From contig JAALGY010000020.1 of the NCBI GenBank assembly GCA_032358165.1, positions 1,178,001 through 1,242,000 on the forward strand: a DNA stretch of 64,000 bases, in the 5' to 3' direction. The stretch's first letter is position 1. Each line of letters begins with the position of its first letter. This document shows, piece after piece, positions 38,701 through 49,665 of the stretch. Below the pieces are notes generated by a model, which saw only the letters and a list, made by a program, of their open reading frames with translations, made no database searches and was not told the DNA's origin. Source of the stretch: Diplosphaera chodatii. Its lineage: Eukaryota > Chlorophyta > Trebouxiophyceae > Prasiolales > Stichococcaceae. The translations under genes were made by a program, and so were the position numbers.

Positions 38701-38854
38701 CACCTGAGGAGGTGGCGGCCGCGATGGGAACCAGCCGTTGCTGTACCACTCGGAAGGACGACGGCGTCGTGCACCGAGGGTGCGAGCTCCGCAGCAGCCT
38801 CAGCGACACCGGGGCCGCCCGGGCGTCGGCGGCCAGGCCACTAGATGGCCGCAT
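35723..38854 (-). CDS. SAT: Serine O-acetyltransferase (CysE/SAT) with ~315-residue low-complexity C-terminal extension ending in DYII
   Basis: Makes O-acetylserine, the first committed step of cysteine synthesis, and normally docks into O-acetylserine thiol-lyase through its C-terminal tail. Exon 1 ([20 protein letters not shown]) is a plastid-type transit peptide. The N-terminal helical domain follows: [50 protein letters not shown] and [17 protein letters not shown]. The next exon begins [20 protein letters not shown]. The left-handed beta-helix has [60 protein letters not shown] and [20 protein letters not shown]. After ARPVGKVSG a single exon (36667-35723) adds about 315 residues rich in Gly, Ser, Pro, Gln and Ala. 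It contains two DWxL-like motifs (DNLADWMLS and CEPDWLLKA) and ends QTDDYII. Plant SATs carry only about 30 residues here and end in DYVI. Confidence 0.92.
37808..37861 (-). repeat. 27-bp perfect tandem duplication covering a SAT splice donor
   Basis: Units 37808-37834 and 37835-37861 are identical. On the coding strand each begins GTGCGCTGCTG, directly after the exon end ...FYER (exon boundary at 37862). The second copy therefore offers a second donor 27 bp downstream, in the same phase. Using it would insert nine residues (VRCCHSGYD) between FYER and DPAC. Confidence 0.9.
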
Positions 38855-39597
38855 TTGTGCTGAATGCGATGGCTACAGGCGGCCGCTTCAACGGCGGGAG
38901 CTGTTGTTTTCAGTTGCTGTGACACCTTGCATACTGCAGCGCGAGCTCAGACGACGCTGCCACGCCAGCTGCCACGCCTAGAATATGTGATTGTGGCGCT
39001 GAGCAGAAGCGAGCACAAATTTTCCAGATACTAGCTGCTGAATGGTCACTGACCACAGAGGGGTTTGCAAGACTGGACGGGGTTCGACGTCTGCAATTTG
39101 GATCCTTGCGCTCGTCAACGTACTCCACCGGCAGTCAGTCTAGTCGGTTGCAAGTCGCGATGCAAAAACAAACTAGATATTCTCGCAGTATGCAACAATT
39201 GGACCAGTCACGTATAAGTGTGAGGTCGTCGGAGGCTTACGAACGTGGGCTGCAACGCCAGAAGCGTCTCGGCGTAATAATGACCTCGCCACTTGGAGCA
39301 CAAAGCAGGCTCTCACATCGTCAAGTAAGCCACCTTCCTCGGAGCTTAAGTACTACAGCTAAAACGCCACATCACAAAGTACAAAGGAGGAGGACGCACG
39401 TGCCCAGGTCCTACCGCACGTGACCGTTTGCCGCCAGCACGGCCGGCTGCAACATGGATTGCATATATGTGTGCAGCAGCTTTCCGTGCTGCCAAGTCGC
39501 TTATACAGTCTGATACATGCCGCTTGACGGCAGACACGCACACATCCGTAATAGTGACGAGGATCGTCGGAAGGAGGGCTCCACTCTGTAAGGTGGC
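38855..39597. other. Divergent intergenic region (SAT / ACR2)
   Basis: About 740 bp between divergent starts. A 105-codon Ser/Arg/Gln-rich + strand frame (39106-39423) has no start context or homology I can support. Expected to hold both promoters. Confidence 0.4.
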
Positions 39598-40664
39598 ATG
39601 GACCGTGCAGCGCTCGAATACATCGAGCCTGCAGCTGCAGCAGCCCTGCTTTCAGGGTAGGATGTCACATATAGTGTGCTATTGCACAGTGCTATGGCTG
39701 AGTTACACCGTGCCAAGGTCCACCACTGCACCGTAATCATGTGCGCAGGCCTGACAGAGACAAGACTCTGGTAATTGATGTGCGTGGCCAGGTCAGTTTG
39801 ACAGCAGCCTACTTGTTGAGTATTGCACGTTACTCTTGTCAAGATCGTTGGCTGCTCAACATCTACACCCGTGCAGCGCACCAGGACGTTGCACTGGTGT
39901 TGACATGCATTGCGCTGTCCTGGCGCCATCCACCCTGTGCACCCTCAAAAGTTGCACCGAACCTGCCGACATTGGTGCGTCGATGGTGCAGGACTTCTTG
40001 GGCGGCCACATCAAGGGCGCTGTGAATGTGTCCAGCGACAAGTTTGCCGACGACGATGACATCGCCGACACCATTGCGGAGCACTTGGACGGCAAGGGCA
40101 AGGACACCGTGATAGTGCACTGTGCGCTGTCGCAAGTGCGGGGTCCGTTCTGTGCAGACAGGTGTGGACTGGGCATGATCACCAACAGTGGCGGGCTTGT
40201 CTGGTAGCTGTGCTTCAGGACATTGCTGCATTGGAAGGAACGCAATTTGTAGTTACCGCATGTTGCAGATTGTCCAGCCGCCTGGCAGCACTCGACACAC
40301 CGGGTGCACCGAGGGTCAAGGTGCTAGCGCAGGTGAAGTGATCATCGATGCCCGACCGTCAAAGCTGCGAGAAGTTCTTGGTGCTATTGCCATTACAGAG
40401 ATGCTAACAGGCAGTCAGCCCACCACCACAGGTCAGCTGTGCCTGATTTGCGTCTGCTGCTTGCAGGGGTTCAATGGCTTTGTGAAGGTGTGGCCGAGTC
40501 TGCTGCTCTGTGTCCTCCATGTGGCTGCAATTGTGTACATGTTCATGCTTGGGTTGCATCGTTACATGTTAACACTTGCAAATACTGCCACTGTCGCGCA
40601 GCTGTACGGCGACCGCAGCGATCTGTGTGCCGACGTGGACAAGGCTGTGCATGGAGACAGCTAA
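39598..40664 (+). CDS. ACR2: CDC25-like rhodanese-domain phosphatase / arsenate reductase (ACR2 type)
   Basis: Small rhodanese-fold protein of the plant ACR2/Arath;CDC25 family, able to reduce arsenate and with phosphatase activity in plants. Five exons give about 145 residues. Exon 1 is MDRAALEYIEPAAAAALLSG and its phase joins RPD... to PDRDKTLVIDVRGQ. Then DFLGGHIKGAVNVSSDKFAD and KDTVIVHCALSQVRGPFC. HCALSQVR is the HCX5R catalytic loop, identical in spacing to Arabidopsis ACR2. Next: ADRLSSRLAALDTPGAPRVK, VLAQ, GFNGFVK, and finally LYGDRSDLCADVDKAVHGDS with TAA 40662-40664. The C-terminal Zn-binding cysteines of plant ACR2 (CxxxxCxxxC) are not evident; only one Cys remains. No transit peptide is seen, so cytosol or nucleus is likely. 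Confidence 0.9.
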
Positions 40665-41293
40665 ACCGAAGTGTGAAGTCAAGTGACACCGAAGCAGCAA
40701 CAACACCAAATTTCAGATGGCGTCGTGCACGTCAGCATCGTTATCAGCAAGCGCCTGGTTTACACCGAAGTGACAAACAGACAGAAGGGCAGCGAGCAAG
40801 CTCTCAGCGCCTGCTGTAGGCGGGCTGTTCAGCTGTTGCACTTATGGCATTCAACAATCTGATTTCAGCAGGGACCAACATTCCTTGATTTATACACATC
40901 AAGGAACAAGCCGAAGCTGACATTTGATGAACGCGCATCATCATGCAGCGGTCCCACTCGCACCAGCGAAGCCGCAAGGAGAGCCATGAGCAACTGCCAG
41001 GAGGGTGTATAGCAGACGTTGTTAGTACAGTACAGAGGACACGGACACTGAATTGGCATACCTATTTGCAGCTGCAAGCATTGCAGCTGCAAGTCAAATT
41101 CATGTCCAGCTTCGGTGCTGTTATCTGGCGATCTTATACGGGCATTTGGCAGACATACAGCACTGTTCGACTTCTGGGTCATCACATGCCTGCTCGCCGC
41201 TCGTCCCGTGGCATGCCATACAGCACGACAACATGAGCAGCTGCTGTCGCCGGCGCTTGTACAGTGCCGCACCCTGGCCCCCTCCCCACTCCA
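40665..41293. other. Convergent intergenic region (ACR2 / E(z))
   Basis: About 630 bp between facing stops; holds the hairpin above. Open frames are irregular and overlap on both strands without recognisable domains. Confidence 0.4.
40881..40906. other. Perfect 9-bp inverted repeat (hairpin) in the ACR2/E(z) convergent region
   Basis: TTCCTTGAT at 40881-40889 pairs with ATCAAGGAA at 40898-40906 across an 8-nt loop. It lies 217 bp past the ACR2 stop. Could be a transcript 3' structure; function unknown. Confidence 0.6.
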
Positions 41294-44200
41294 TCAGCCA
41301 TCGGGGTTGAGGTCCTTGAAATGCTTGCACCATCTTGGCGCAGATGCCTCCTCGTACCTAGTAACAGGACGCAACAGAGGTGTGTTGTTGGCAGTCACAA
41401 ACACAGCACTGTTGTTGCCCTCAAGCAGGCCTGGCCTGCACACAAACGTTCGGGCCGGCACCCACCGGTAGTTGTAGAACAACTCCGAGCCTGCGGGCAG
41501 GTCCTTGCGGGCAAAGATGCCCACACGGTGATCGCCATCTACCTGTATAGTGACCATGCATGATCGACACTCAGGGAGCATCTGCATGAGATGCATTGCA
41601 AGATACGAAGTTGAGAAGAGCAAGTCAAAGCGGTGTGACTTGGCGAAGAGTGTGACTGGGTCGCCCAAGCTGACGGACATGACCCACTACACAGGGTACA
41701 TATGCCTTGCGTTGTTGCTGCCTGCAAGTGGCGCCGCCAGCCGTTGTGTGTGTGGCTGGGGCGGTGCGCACCAGCAGGATTTTGGCGTTGCAGTTGGGGT
41801 CGCGCGAGTGGTTTGCAAAGCGCAGCTTGTTCCCCTTCTGACGCGCGTCCAGTACCCACTCGCGGTTGAGGTTGAAGAGGTAGGAGTTGTCATCGCGGTC
41901 ATACACCTTGCCCCTGCGAACCAAAGCAATGCTTCGGGTAGCCCTCAGCTACACGTGAGCCGATGAGGTGCAGGGCAGCCACCATGGAGGAACATGGTGT
42001 CGTGGAGGTGGCATGCTGTCCATTGGCAAAGCACGCAAGCTGCCGCCAGCAGCATGCATGTCCATCGAGCAGACACCTGCGGTCGGCCTCGGCCTGGGTG
42101 ATGAGCTCGCCCGTGTACTCGCCCAGCAGCTGGTCCTTGCGTGCCGGCGCGTGCAGAAAGGCGCCCCACCCCGCCACCGTCGACAGCCCCATTGCCAGCC
42201 GCCTGGCCAGTTGCAAGCGAAGCCTTGAGAGCAGCTGTACACCGTTGTGCATGACTGAGCAGCCAGTGGACACCCATCATCGAGCTCATGCTTGCTGCAT
42301 TTGCAAGGCGTAAGTGGCTGCCTGTCACTGAACCCTGCGCACTTGTGCTGGCCGAGGCGCAGCCGCATGTTGCCGCACATCTTCTCTCCTGCAGCGCTGC
42401 CGTCGCAAGTGCCAGTGCACAGGCCGCACAGGTCCGGATCGCACTCCCGACCTGGGTACGAAACAGGCAGCGCCTTCAACAGCAAGCGGCAGAGCTCGGC
42501 CAGCAGACTGCCTGGAATTGCAGGTGCTGATGGGCGGTGGCTGTCTCCCGTGCTGCCACCTATGAGTAGGTAAGAGGTATGTGCAGGCGGAGCGCAGCGC
42601 ACCTGCGGCGAAGCAGGGGCAGCGCTTGGTGGTGCAGCGCGAGGAGGACGCCTTGCAGTCGCAGCCCTGGAAGCGGATGGCGCACGACGGCCCGCAGGCG
42701 CAAAACTTCTCGCACCTGGGGGTTGCGTGAACCGACATGGTTACGAACATGGTCAGCACTGCGCCCTATGCTGTGTATGCTGTGTATCTTGACAAGCGAC
42801 ACCGGGCAGCAGTCTGACCGGAAGGGGACGTGTGGTGCATTAGGGACTAAGGGGTTGGTGCAGCGCCTCACCAGTTTTTGTTGCCCAGGCAGGGGCAGTC
42901 CGCCCCGCACTTGCCCGGGCAGTTGCACGGAACGAAGCTGGGCCACGGCTCCCGCATGTCGTGCTTCATGCGTGCAGTCGCCACCTGAAGGGTGTCCAGA
43001 CCATTCGTGCAGATGCTGAGTGGAAGCGATGAAACAACACCAGGCATCACGCTACAGTTGCAAGTGCAGCGCATAGGCCCATTCAGCCGACTTTGCCTGC
43101 CAGGCCCATGCTGGGGGCCAGTTCGGCAGCTTCAGAGTCTGGGCTCTTGCCTGCGAGTGGTTCTTGCGGCGGGTGGGGTGCGCGGCCTTGCGACGGTCTG
43201 CACGGCTGGCGCCAGCCGCCGCTGCAGCCGCCGCTTCCGGCCCCAGCGGCACCGCGCCCAGCGCTACCAGCTGCGCGACGCCAGATATGGAGCTGTGAAC
43301 CTCCTATCAGCACCTGGTTGGCAGGAAGACAAGCGTGCAGCAGAATGCAGCAGAACACCAGCAGCACGCAAAGCATCGACTTCCACACCTGCCGCCGCAC
43401 TTCGCCACAGGGCTTCGCAGCACCGATGAGGCGGCTGATCCGGCAGGCGTCCCAGCCAAACATCTGGATGCCCTTCTCCACAGCGCGACGCTGCATCAGG
43501 AGGCTTGCACAGTCAGCCGCTGTTTGCGGAGCAATGTTCACACATCACCTGTGGGAGGCCATGTACACACCCCTTGATAGTGGGGAGACTCACACCAAGC
43601 TCGGGTATTTGACAGGCTGCCGCCACCTGGAAAGGGTTCCAATCCTGCCACAGCTTGTCAGCTGTAGGGCTGCTTGCTGATGTTGCTGCAGCCGCTGCCA
43701 CAGCTGCAGGCTGTTGCACTGCTGTGCCTGGCTGGCGCGCCACAGAACTGAGCAGCACCGAGGGTGACAGCCCTGCAGCAGGTTGTGCACGCCCTGTCAA
43801 CCGACTTGTGCTTGGCGTGCTCAAGTGTGTTGTGCCAACCCTGCCAACTTCACTGGTCAGAGAAAATAGATTACCACACTTGTGATACATTGACTGTTCT
43901 GTCCAGACGTACGGACAGCAAGACTTGCGTCCTGCTGGCAGGCCCTGCACACCCGTCAGTAGGCTGCCAGTTCCCATGGCGGCTGGTGCTGCGCTGGAGG
44001 CAGCGTGGTGTGGCGCTGCCCTGGCTGCCTCTTCTCCCTCGCTGCTGCTGCAGTGTGGACATCAACATCTGCACGATAGGTCACATACCGGAACACCCTA
44101 TGCCTGGGAGCACAAGAGCATCAACCTGCACATCTGCAACCCTGACGGCAGATCGCATGGTAATGTCCCAGATTGAATGGAAGTCAAAAGAACCTCACAC

Positions 44201-46168
44201 CTGTGGTCGTCGCTGTCGCTGGGCAGCTCCACTGCGTGGGCGGCGCTGAGCCTGCGGCGCTTGAGGTTGCCCTTGCGACGCCGCGGCGGCAGCTGGGCTG
44301 CGGCTCCGTCGACGGCGGCGGCCGCCACAGCAGTGCGCGGCGGCCCCAGCAGCGGCGCCTCGGGGCACACCGCTCTGAAGCAGTCAGGGCTGCAGGCTGC
44401 TGTACTGGGGCTGGGCTGCACTGGCGGCAACCGCCTGTGCGGACTGCAGGCGCATTACAAGCATGTTTGTTGCGCATGGCTCAACAGCATGTGCATTCAT
44501 CAAAAGGAGTTTGCCAGGCTTGCATAACCCGCAGCACATTGGGCTTTGCAATCCGCAGGATGAAACCTTCTGTCGAGCTGGACCGCTCGAAATCCTACCA
44601 GGGCGCATGCTCGCTGGGGTGCGTCATGCAGTTGAAGTTGCGGCAGCGGCGGCAGAAGAGCTTGGCCAGCGCTTCGCCGGGCCCAGCCTCCCTGTTACTC
44701 CGGTCCTCGCCTGGCTGAGGCAGCCCCATCAGCTTTCGCATGCGCGTCTCTGTGGCGGCTGATGTCGAGCCCAGCTTCGCAGCCGTCACTGCCACCACCT
44801 GCGTCAAGCAAGCGACCACCATTCACACCGCAGCATGTGCGCAAATCAAATAGACATAGATGAAGGCTTCAATGGGCATGCATTTGTGCAATTCAGATCT
44901 GCCAGTTCAACATGAAAAGCCAAAGTCTGAATACGAAGGCGTGCAAGGGCTCGTCGCCGATCAATCAATCATCTGTGGCATCAACAGCAACCCCCAATCT
45001 TTGCGCCACACATGCCATATTCACAGTGGCTACACGAGTGCTCGGCACAGAACGAACAGGCTGCTGCACGCCTTCGGCTGGACGCTGCCGCAACTTACAG
45101 CGAACAGCACTGCCGGCAGCAGGCGCACCGTGCTGCTGATGCCGTGGCGCTGCGCGACGGCCCCGACAACATGCTCCTCCCGCTCCCGCAGCGGCCCCTC
45201 AAGCAGTGACTCGCCACGCGCCTCCTCGTCACTGTCGCTCGCCGGCACCGTCTCACCTGAACAGTTGGTACCTGCCATTCAAATGGTGCCAGCCAACGGT
45301 GCTGTTACCAGACAGAATTGTGCCAAAGGTGCTGCGGTTGCTCACTGCAGTGGAGTGGCAGCACAGCGCACCTGTGGCATCGATGTAGAACATGCGCAGG
45401 CCGGTGTGCACCGCGCGCTCATTGGCAGGCAGGAACGCCCAGGACTTGTAGGCCGGCAGCAGGGGGACGGCCGCCATCTGGGCGCCGAGCACCTGCTGCT
45501 GCCCCTCCCGCTGCATCTTGATGCTGACGCGGCCCTGCAGTCATCCGGGTGCGCCACGACTGCTGAGCTTGCTTCGGCAGCTTGGATGCTGAGCATCACT
45601 GATCTGTTCGCGTGTCAACGTGTGAGTCGATACCCAAAAGTTCACGCGCTCACCCTCAGGGGCAGAGCCTCGGCTGGCCGCTGCACATGCCCAGCGGCAC
45701 TCTGCGGTATGGATGTCGTGGGTCGCTGTGCCAGGACCGCATCGACTGCACGCTGGGCATCGACGATCGCCTTGCGGTTGGCCGCCAGCTCCTGCACCGC
45801 CGCCTGCCGCTGCGCCGCCGCATGCTCCTTGCGCAACCGACTGATGTCCTCGTGGATGGCGGTGCGCAGTGCCGCGCCGGCAATCGCTGCGAAGGGTCGG
45901 TGGGCGGATGACCATTCCTCACCATGACCATTGGTACCTGATACCTCGCCGATGCAGTGCAGGTGGGCAGAACGATGGACGGCTGCTACCGCAGATGAGC
46001 ACCTGGAGGGCCGAGGTCCTGGGGACGGCCAGCGCGGCGGTCCTCTTCATCAGTGCCGTCGCCCTGGTTCGCCTCCCCGTCCAGCGGTCGTCGAGTGATG
46101 CGCCGAACGAGCTCCGCCTGGCTCATGGCCAGGCAAGCCTCAGGATTGTACGTGGGCGCTTTCTGCAC
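41294..46168 (-). CDS. EZH: Enhancer of zeste-type histone H3K27 methyltransferase (PRC2 catalytic subunit)
   Basis: Catalytic subunit of Polycomb repressive complex 2. The first ATG is 46168; [14 protein letters not shown] (46126) is an internal alternative. An in-phase splice leads to [20 protein letters not shown], a coiled segment. N-terminal E(z) landmarks follow: [38 protein letters not shown] with an acidic stretch, [18 protein letters not shown], and [19 protein letters not shown]. The CXC domain (about 42940-42430) reads [47 protein letters not shown] and CDPDLCGLC. The SET domain (about 42180-41450) has [57 protein letters not shown] and [20 protein letters not shown] ending NYRW. 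NHS and the Tyr of LFYNY are the expected catalytic elements. Ends HFKDLNPDG. About fifteen exons, so boundaries are approximate. Confidence 0.92.
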
Positions 46169-46614
46169 GCATGGCCAGGATGCCCTCGCACGCCTGCAGC
46201 TTGTTCAAGAGATTGGGGTGAGCTGAGACCAAGCTCCACTCCAATGAGGCGTGACTTTTCCTGCTTCCCGTTCCACGAGGTTGCAATGCAGGCGGGGTGT
46301 GGTACCAGCTATGGAACTCCGAGACAATGCGGTGATGCAAAGCAAACGCGGTACGCCCTCTGGGTTTTACTGGGTTGCAGCGAATATAAGCTGCAGATGG
46401 ACGTGCTCTGCCGCTCTGCATGCGATCATGTTGTTGCATGCAACACTCTGCAGGCTAGCTGGGAAGGTAAGATCAGTTCATGTAGTACTTGGGCTTGGTG
46501 GTAAGCTTCACTCGGCAGTCGCCACACAACACTGGCAGAAGGCTGCACCAACAGCCCTCTTCCAGGAGTTGCAGACGGGTTGCAGGCGTCGCCGGAAGCA
46601 CCCGGGACGCAATC
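46169..46614. other. Divergent intergenic region (E(z) / eL39)
   Basis: About 445 bp between divergent start codons; expected to contain both promoters. No supported feature. Confidence 0.4.
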
Positions 46615-47430
46615 ATGGTGGGTGCCCGGGCGGTCCTCCGCCTAGGCGTTTGCTAGCCGGGCTGCACACAGCGCTGCAGATGTTTCGCTGTGCTGGGCGT
46701 CAGCGGCGTCGATGGGCTGCAGAGCCAGCAGGCGGACATGTTGGAACTGCATGGCGTATTGTGACATGTCGTGTCAAACCAGCTCCTCGCTTGTGCCGGT
46801 GCTGCTGCTGAAATCCCAGCCCAGCACTCGGTTCAGCAGACACAATCGCCATGCTGGTTGCTCGGGTCTGGCGTTGCACTGTGAGTCACGTAGCTTTGCG
46901 GCATGTTTGAGCAAAGAGATGGCACACGCTGGCGCACTGGCGCACCAGACCATCGGCCCTGGGGCCCGCTGACCCGGCTGCCCAGTTGCTGCCCATGTCC
47001 GCACTTCACGCAGCAGGAGGATACAGCGCTGCGGCTGGCGTGAAATGAAGCCCGCGCAGGTGCACAGGCATTGAGGAATACAGTGTGGGGCGCCTACATG
47101 ACCAAGGTTGCTGCGTCTCTGTGCTGCAGCCGTCGCAGAAGACCTTCCGCATCAAGATGAAGCTGGCTAAGAAGGCCAAGCAGAACCGCCCCATCCCGCA
47201 GTGGATCCGGTTCCGCACTGACAACACTATCCGGTGCGCTGTTGCCTGAGCCCAACCTTGCATGTTCAGCAGCAGGCCATGTCCGTGGTTTGTGCAGTGC
47301 CTGAACCTGCGCACTGCCAGCAGCTCCTGTATTCCTGCGACTTGTGGAGGTTGTGTCTGACGTGAGTGACGATGTTTGCAGGTACAACGCAAAGCGGAGG
47401 CACTGGCGGCGCACTAAGCTGAACCTGTGA
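46615..47430 (+). CDS. RPL39: Ribosomal protein eL39 (60S)
   Basis: Smallest cytosolic 60S protein, lining the exit tunnel. Exon 47130-47233 begins [20 protein letters not shown] and continues [15 protein letters not shown]; the in-phase exon 47382-47430 adds [15 protein letters not shown] and TGA. Together with Met this is the usual 51 residues. Only the start Met is missing from the coding exon. The nearest upstream ATG directly followed by a GT donor is at 46615 (ATG then GTGGGT), implying a 512-bp intron right after the start codon; intron-after-ATG is frequent in ribosomal protein genes. That first exon is an inference, and another ATG-GT pair further upstream cannot be excluded. Confidence 0.85.
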
Positions 47431-47881
47431 GGACATCATTGCAGCAGGCAACCAAGGAGGAGCTCTATGGACCGCTGGACTTGGCAATGCAGCTGTTTGT
47501 GTCACATCAGCGGCAGCGTACTCTGTTCTGCTGCGTTGAAACCGTGGTGCATGTAGCTGTGTAAGCCTTGTGGAAGCGCCTACTGCACTATAGCCATTGC
47601 CATGGCTCAGATCCTCCACTGCTGTAGGTGGTGCGCATCCGAATGTTGCCACAACGTGCTGCTTCACCCAACTTTACAAGCGATGGGCTGCGGCATCTAG
47701 ATGCACATGCCATCAGCATCTGCATTGGGTGATCAGAGCATGTGTCAGACAGTGGACCCCAACACATCCGTTGTACTATAGATACAAGCAGGGCAAACCA
47801 CAAGCAGGAGGAAGATGTTTGCTTCGCAGCTGCAGCGGTAACTGCAGATTCCCCATGACTATTGGCCAGAATATCGAGCCA
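47431..47881. other. Convergent intergenic region (eL39 / RING ligase)
   Basis: About 450 bp between facing stops. Contains a TGTAA at 47560-47564 on the + strand. A - strand frame at 47588-47803 is not supported. Confidence 0.4.
47560..47564 (+). terminator. Candidate polyadenylation element TGTAA of eL39
   Basis: TGTAA lies 130 bp past the eL39 stop, a normal distance for chlorophyte 3' UTRs. Function inferred from position. Confidence 0.4.
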
Positions 47882-49469
47882 CTACATCTCGTCTGGTAGG
47901 AATACCCTGTGTATTTGCTTGACCTGGAAGCCTCGTCGACATGCTGCATGACGGAGCAGAACGCAGTTGTGCACAGTGGGTGCAACAGGGCGAATGTGAC
48001 ATGTGACAGCGTGAAATCAGAGAGGACCCATTGGCTCAAGACGTACTTGGGCACTTCTTGAGCTTCTTGATGCTCTCGTGCAGGCAGGCCTTGCAGAAGA
48101 TGTGCCTGCAGGCGCATCAGCCACAGCGACTGTTCTAGCCGTGCAAGGCTCCGCATCACTTACAGGCTGCCACAGGCAGATCAAGCACGGTGACGCACAC
48201 AAAGATAGCCCGCGCAATCGGCTTTGCATGAGGACGCACCCGCATGGGCCACAGGACGGCTCGCGCAGCTTCTCCATGCATACGGCGCACGTCGGTCCCT
48301 TGGGTGATGTGACGGCTTCGTGCGCGGGCGGCGCCCGCACCGGCGTGCGCAGCACCGCCAGCGGCACACCGTTTTGCAGCAGTGGCGCTGTGGCTGTGGC
48401 TGACCTGCGGCCGCGACCTGCGGCGCTGTTGCCACCAGGTTGCCGTGGCGGGCCGCTGGAGCCCACGATGACGAGGTCGTCCTCGCTGTCACTCAGCGAG
48501 GTCAGGTCTACTACACCCGCCTGTCAGCCATTGTGTATGGTGTCAGGCAGCTTGGCTAATGCTTTTTGTGTATACTGCGACGGAACGGCTCTTCCACAAC
48601 GTCGTGAGCGTCCCCAGTGCGAACTCCCGTGAGATGCCCATGTCAGCAAATGAGCCGCACGACACGTTGCACCTGCTGCTGCACTCGGTTACGTGGCGGT
48701 TGCCTGGGCCGCGAAGGCGCTGCATCAGCATGCTGGCTCTGCTGCTGCTGCTGGATGCGGCGCCGCCGTGCAGCGGAGCCAGGTGACGTGTCCTGCGGCC
48801 TGCCCCTTTTCCTGCCTCTGCCTCCTGCAAGACATGTGCCTGAGCGTCAAGAGCCGACAGCGTATTCAAACCGCACAGGAGAAAAGCGATGCCATGACAT
48901 GACATGACACTCCCTGACCTCCTGAGCCATGCGCTGATGACGCGAGGCTCTGTGGGTTACCGACTGGCACAGACCGACCGGTCGATGCTGCTGCTGCTGG
49001 TGCTGCTGCTGCTGATGCCTGCAGAGGGTACAAGCTAATCCGTCACGCCCGGCATACGGTACACATGCTCAGGCATGCCGCCTGTTACACGCACATATCA
49101 TGTTCACGCAGAAGGATTTGCGCAGCAGGCCTCGGCAGTCCCATCAGCTTGCCGCACCCGTTTCCTTGCATTGGCGCCGCCAACCCGCGTTGACAGCGTC
49201 TGTAGGTCTTCACTGTCATTGTCGCTGTCGTCGCTGCTGAGCACCAAGGCTTGTCAACTGCTGCTGGCGCGCCTGCTGACCACACTCATGCAGGCCACCA
49301 AGTGAGGGGTGCTTGTGGTAGCCTGTGTCTTGTCTGTGTGCAGCAGGTGTGTCGTCGTGTTCGGCGTGCAGGAGCGTCGGGCGGTGCCGCGGCCTCAGCA
49401 GCTTCTCACACCCTTGCAGTCACGGATGACAGCATACGACTGGAGCAGCGGGCTTATGGCCGACCGCAT
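47882..49469 (-). CDS. RING-finger protein with SUMO-interacting motifs and AT-hook; candidate SUMO-targeted ubiquitin ligase
   Basis: I assembled seven phase-consistent exons, about 265 residues. Exon 1 (ATG 49469): MRSAISPLLQSYAVIRDCK. Exon 2: ALVLSSDDSDNDSEDLQTL, a hydrophobic-plus-acidic SUMO-interacting motif. Exon 3: poly-Ala segment. Exon 4: GRGRKRGRPQDTSPGS, a textbook AT-hook core RGRP, followed by RRRRIQQQQQ. Exon 5 (from about 48520): AGVVDLTSLSDSEDD and LVIVGSS, two further SIM-like strings, then TCAVCMEKLREPSCGPCG. Exon 6: HIFCKACLHESIKKLKKC. Exon 7: PTCRRGFQVKQIHRVFLPDE with TAG at 47884-47882. Ligands CAVC, C-G-H, CKAC and CPTC form a complete C3HC4 RING. RNF4-type STUbLs combine N-terminal SIMs with a C-terminal RING, so targeting of SUMO-modified nuclear proteins is the best guess. 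RING and VVDLT exon are firm; exons 1-4 are inferred from phase. Confidence 0.75.
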
Positions 49470-49665
49470 TGCCAAGCGAAGTGTTCAACGCTGCTGACGT
49501 AAGGGCAGGGTTTTGTGCTTGCATGACGATCGAGTGGAGACTGCGCACCCCTGAGACCCACCACTGCAGTGGCAGTGCAACTCCGCAGTGCAGTTCTTCC
49601 GCAGTGCCCAGATCAAGGGGAGCCTGGTCGCACCTGTCTCAAGGTTTACAGCCGTCCACGCCAGC
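49470..49665. promoter_or_regulatory. Compact divergent promoter region (RING ligase / HMG box)
   Basis: Only about 195 bp separate the two start codons, so the genes probably share a bidirectional promoter. No specific motif recognised. Confidence 0.4.

Noticed and set aside
39070..39110. GGGTTCGAC string resembling a tRNA T-loop
   Set aside because: Flanking bases do not pair as a T-stem and no cloverleaf can be drawn.
39106..39423. 105-codon Ser/Arg/Gln-rich frame between SAT and ACR2
   Set aside because: No homology and no neighbouring exon that joins in phase; likely 5' UTR or promoter DNA.
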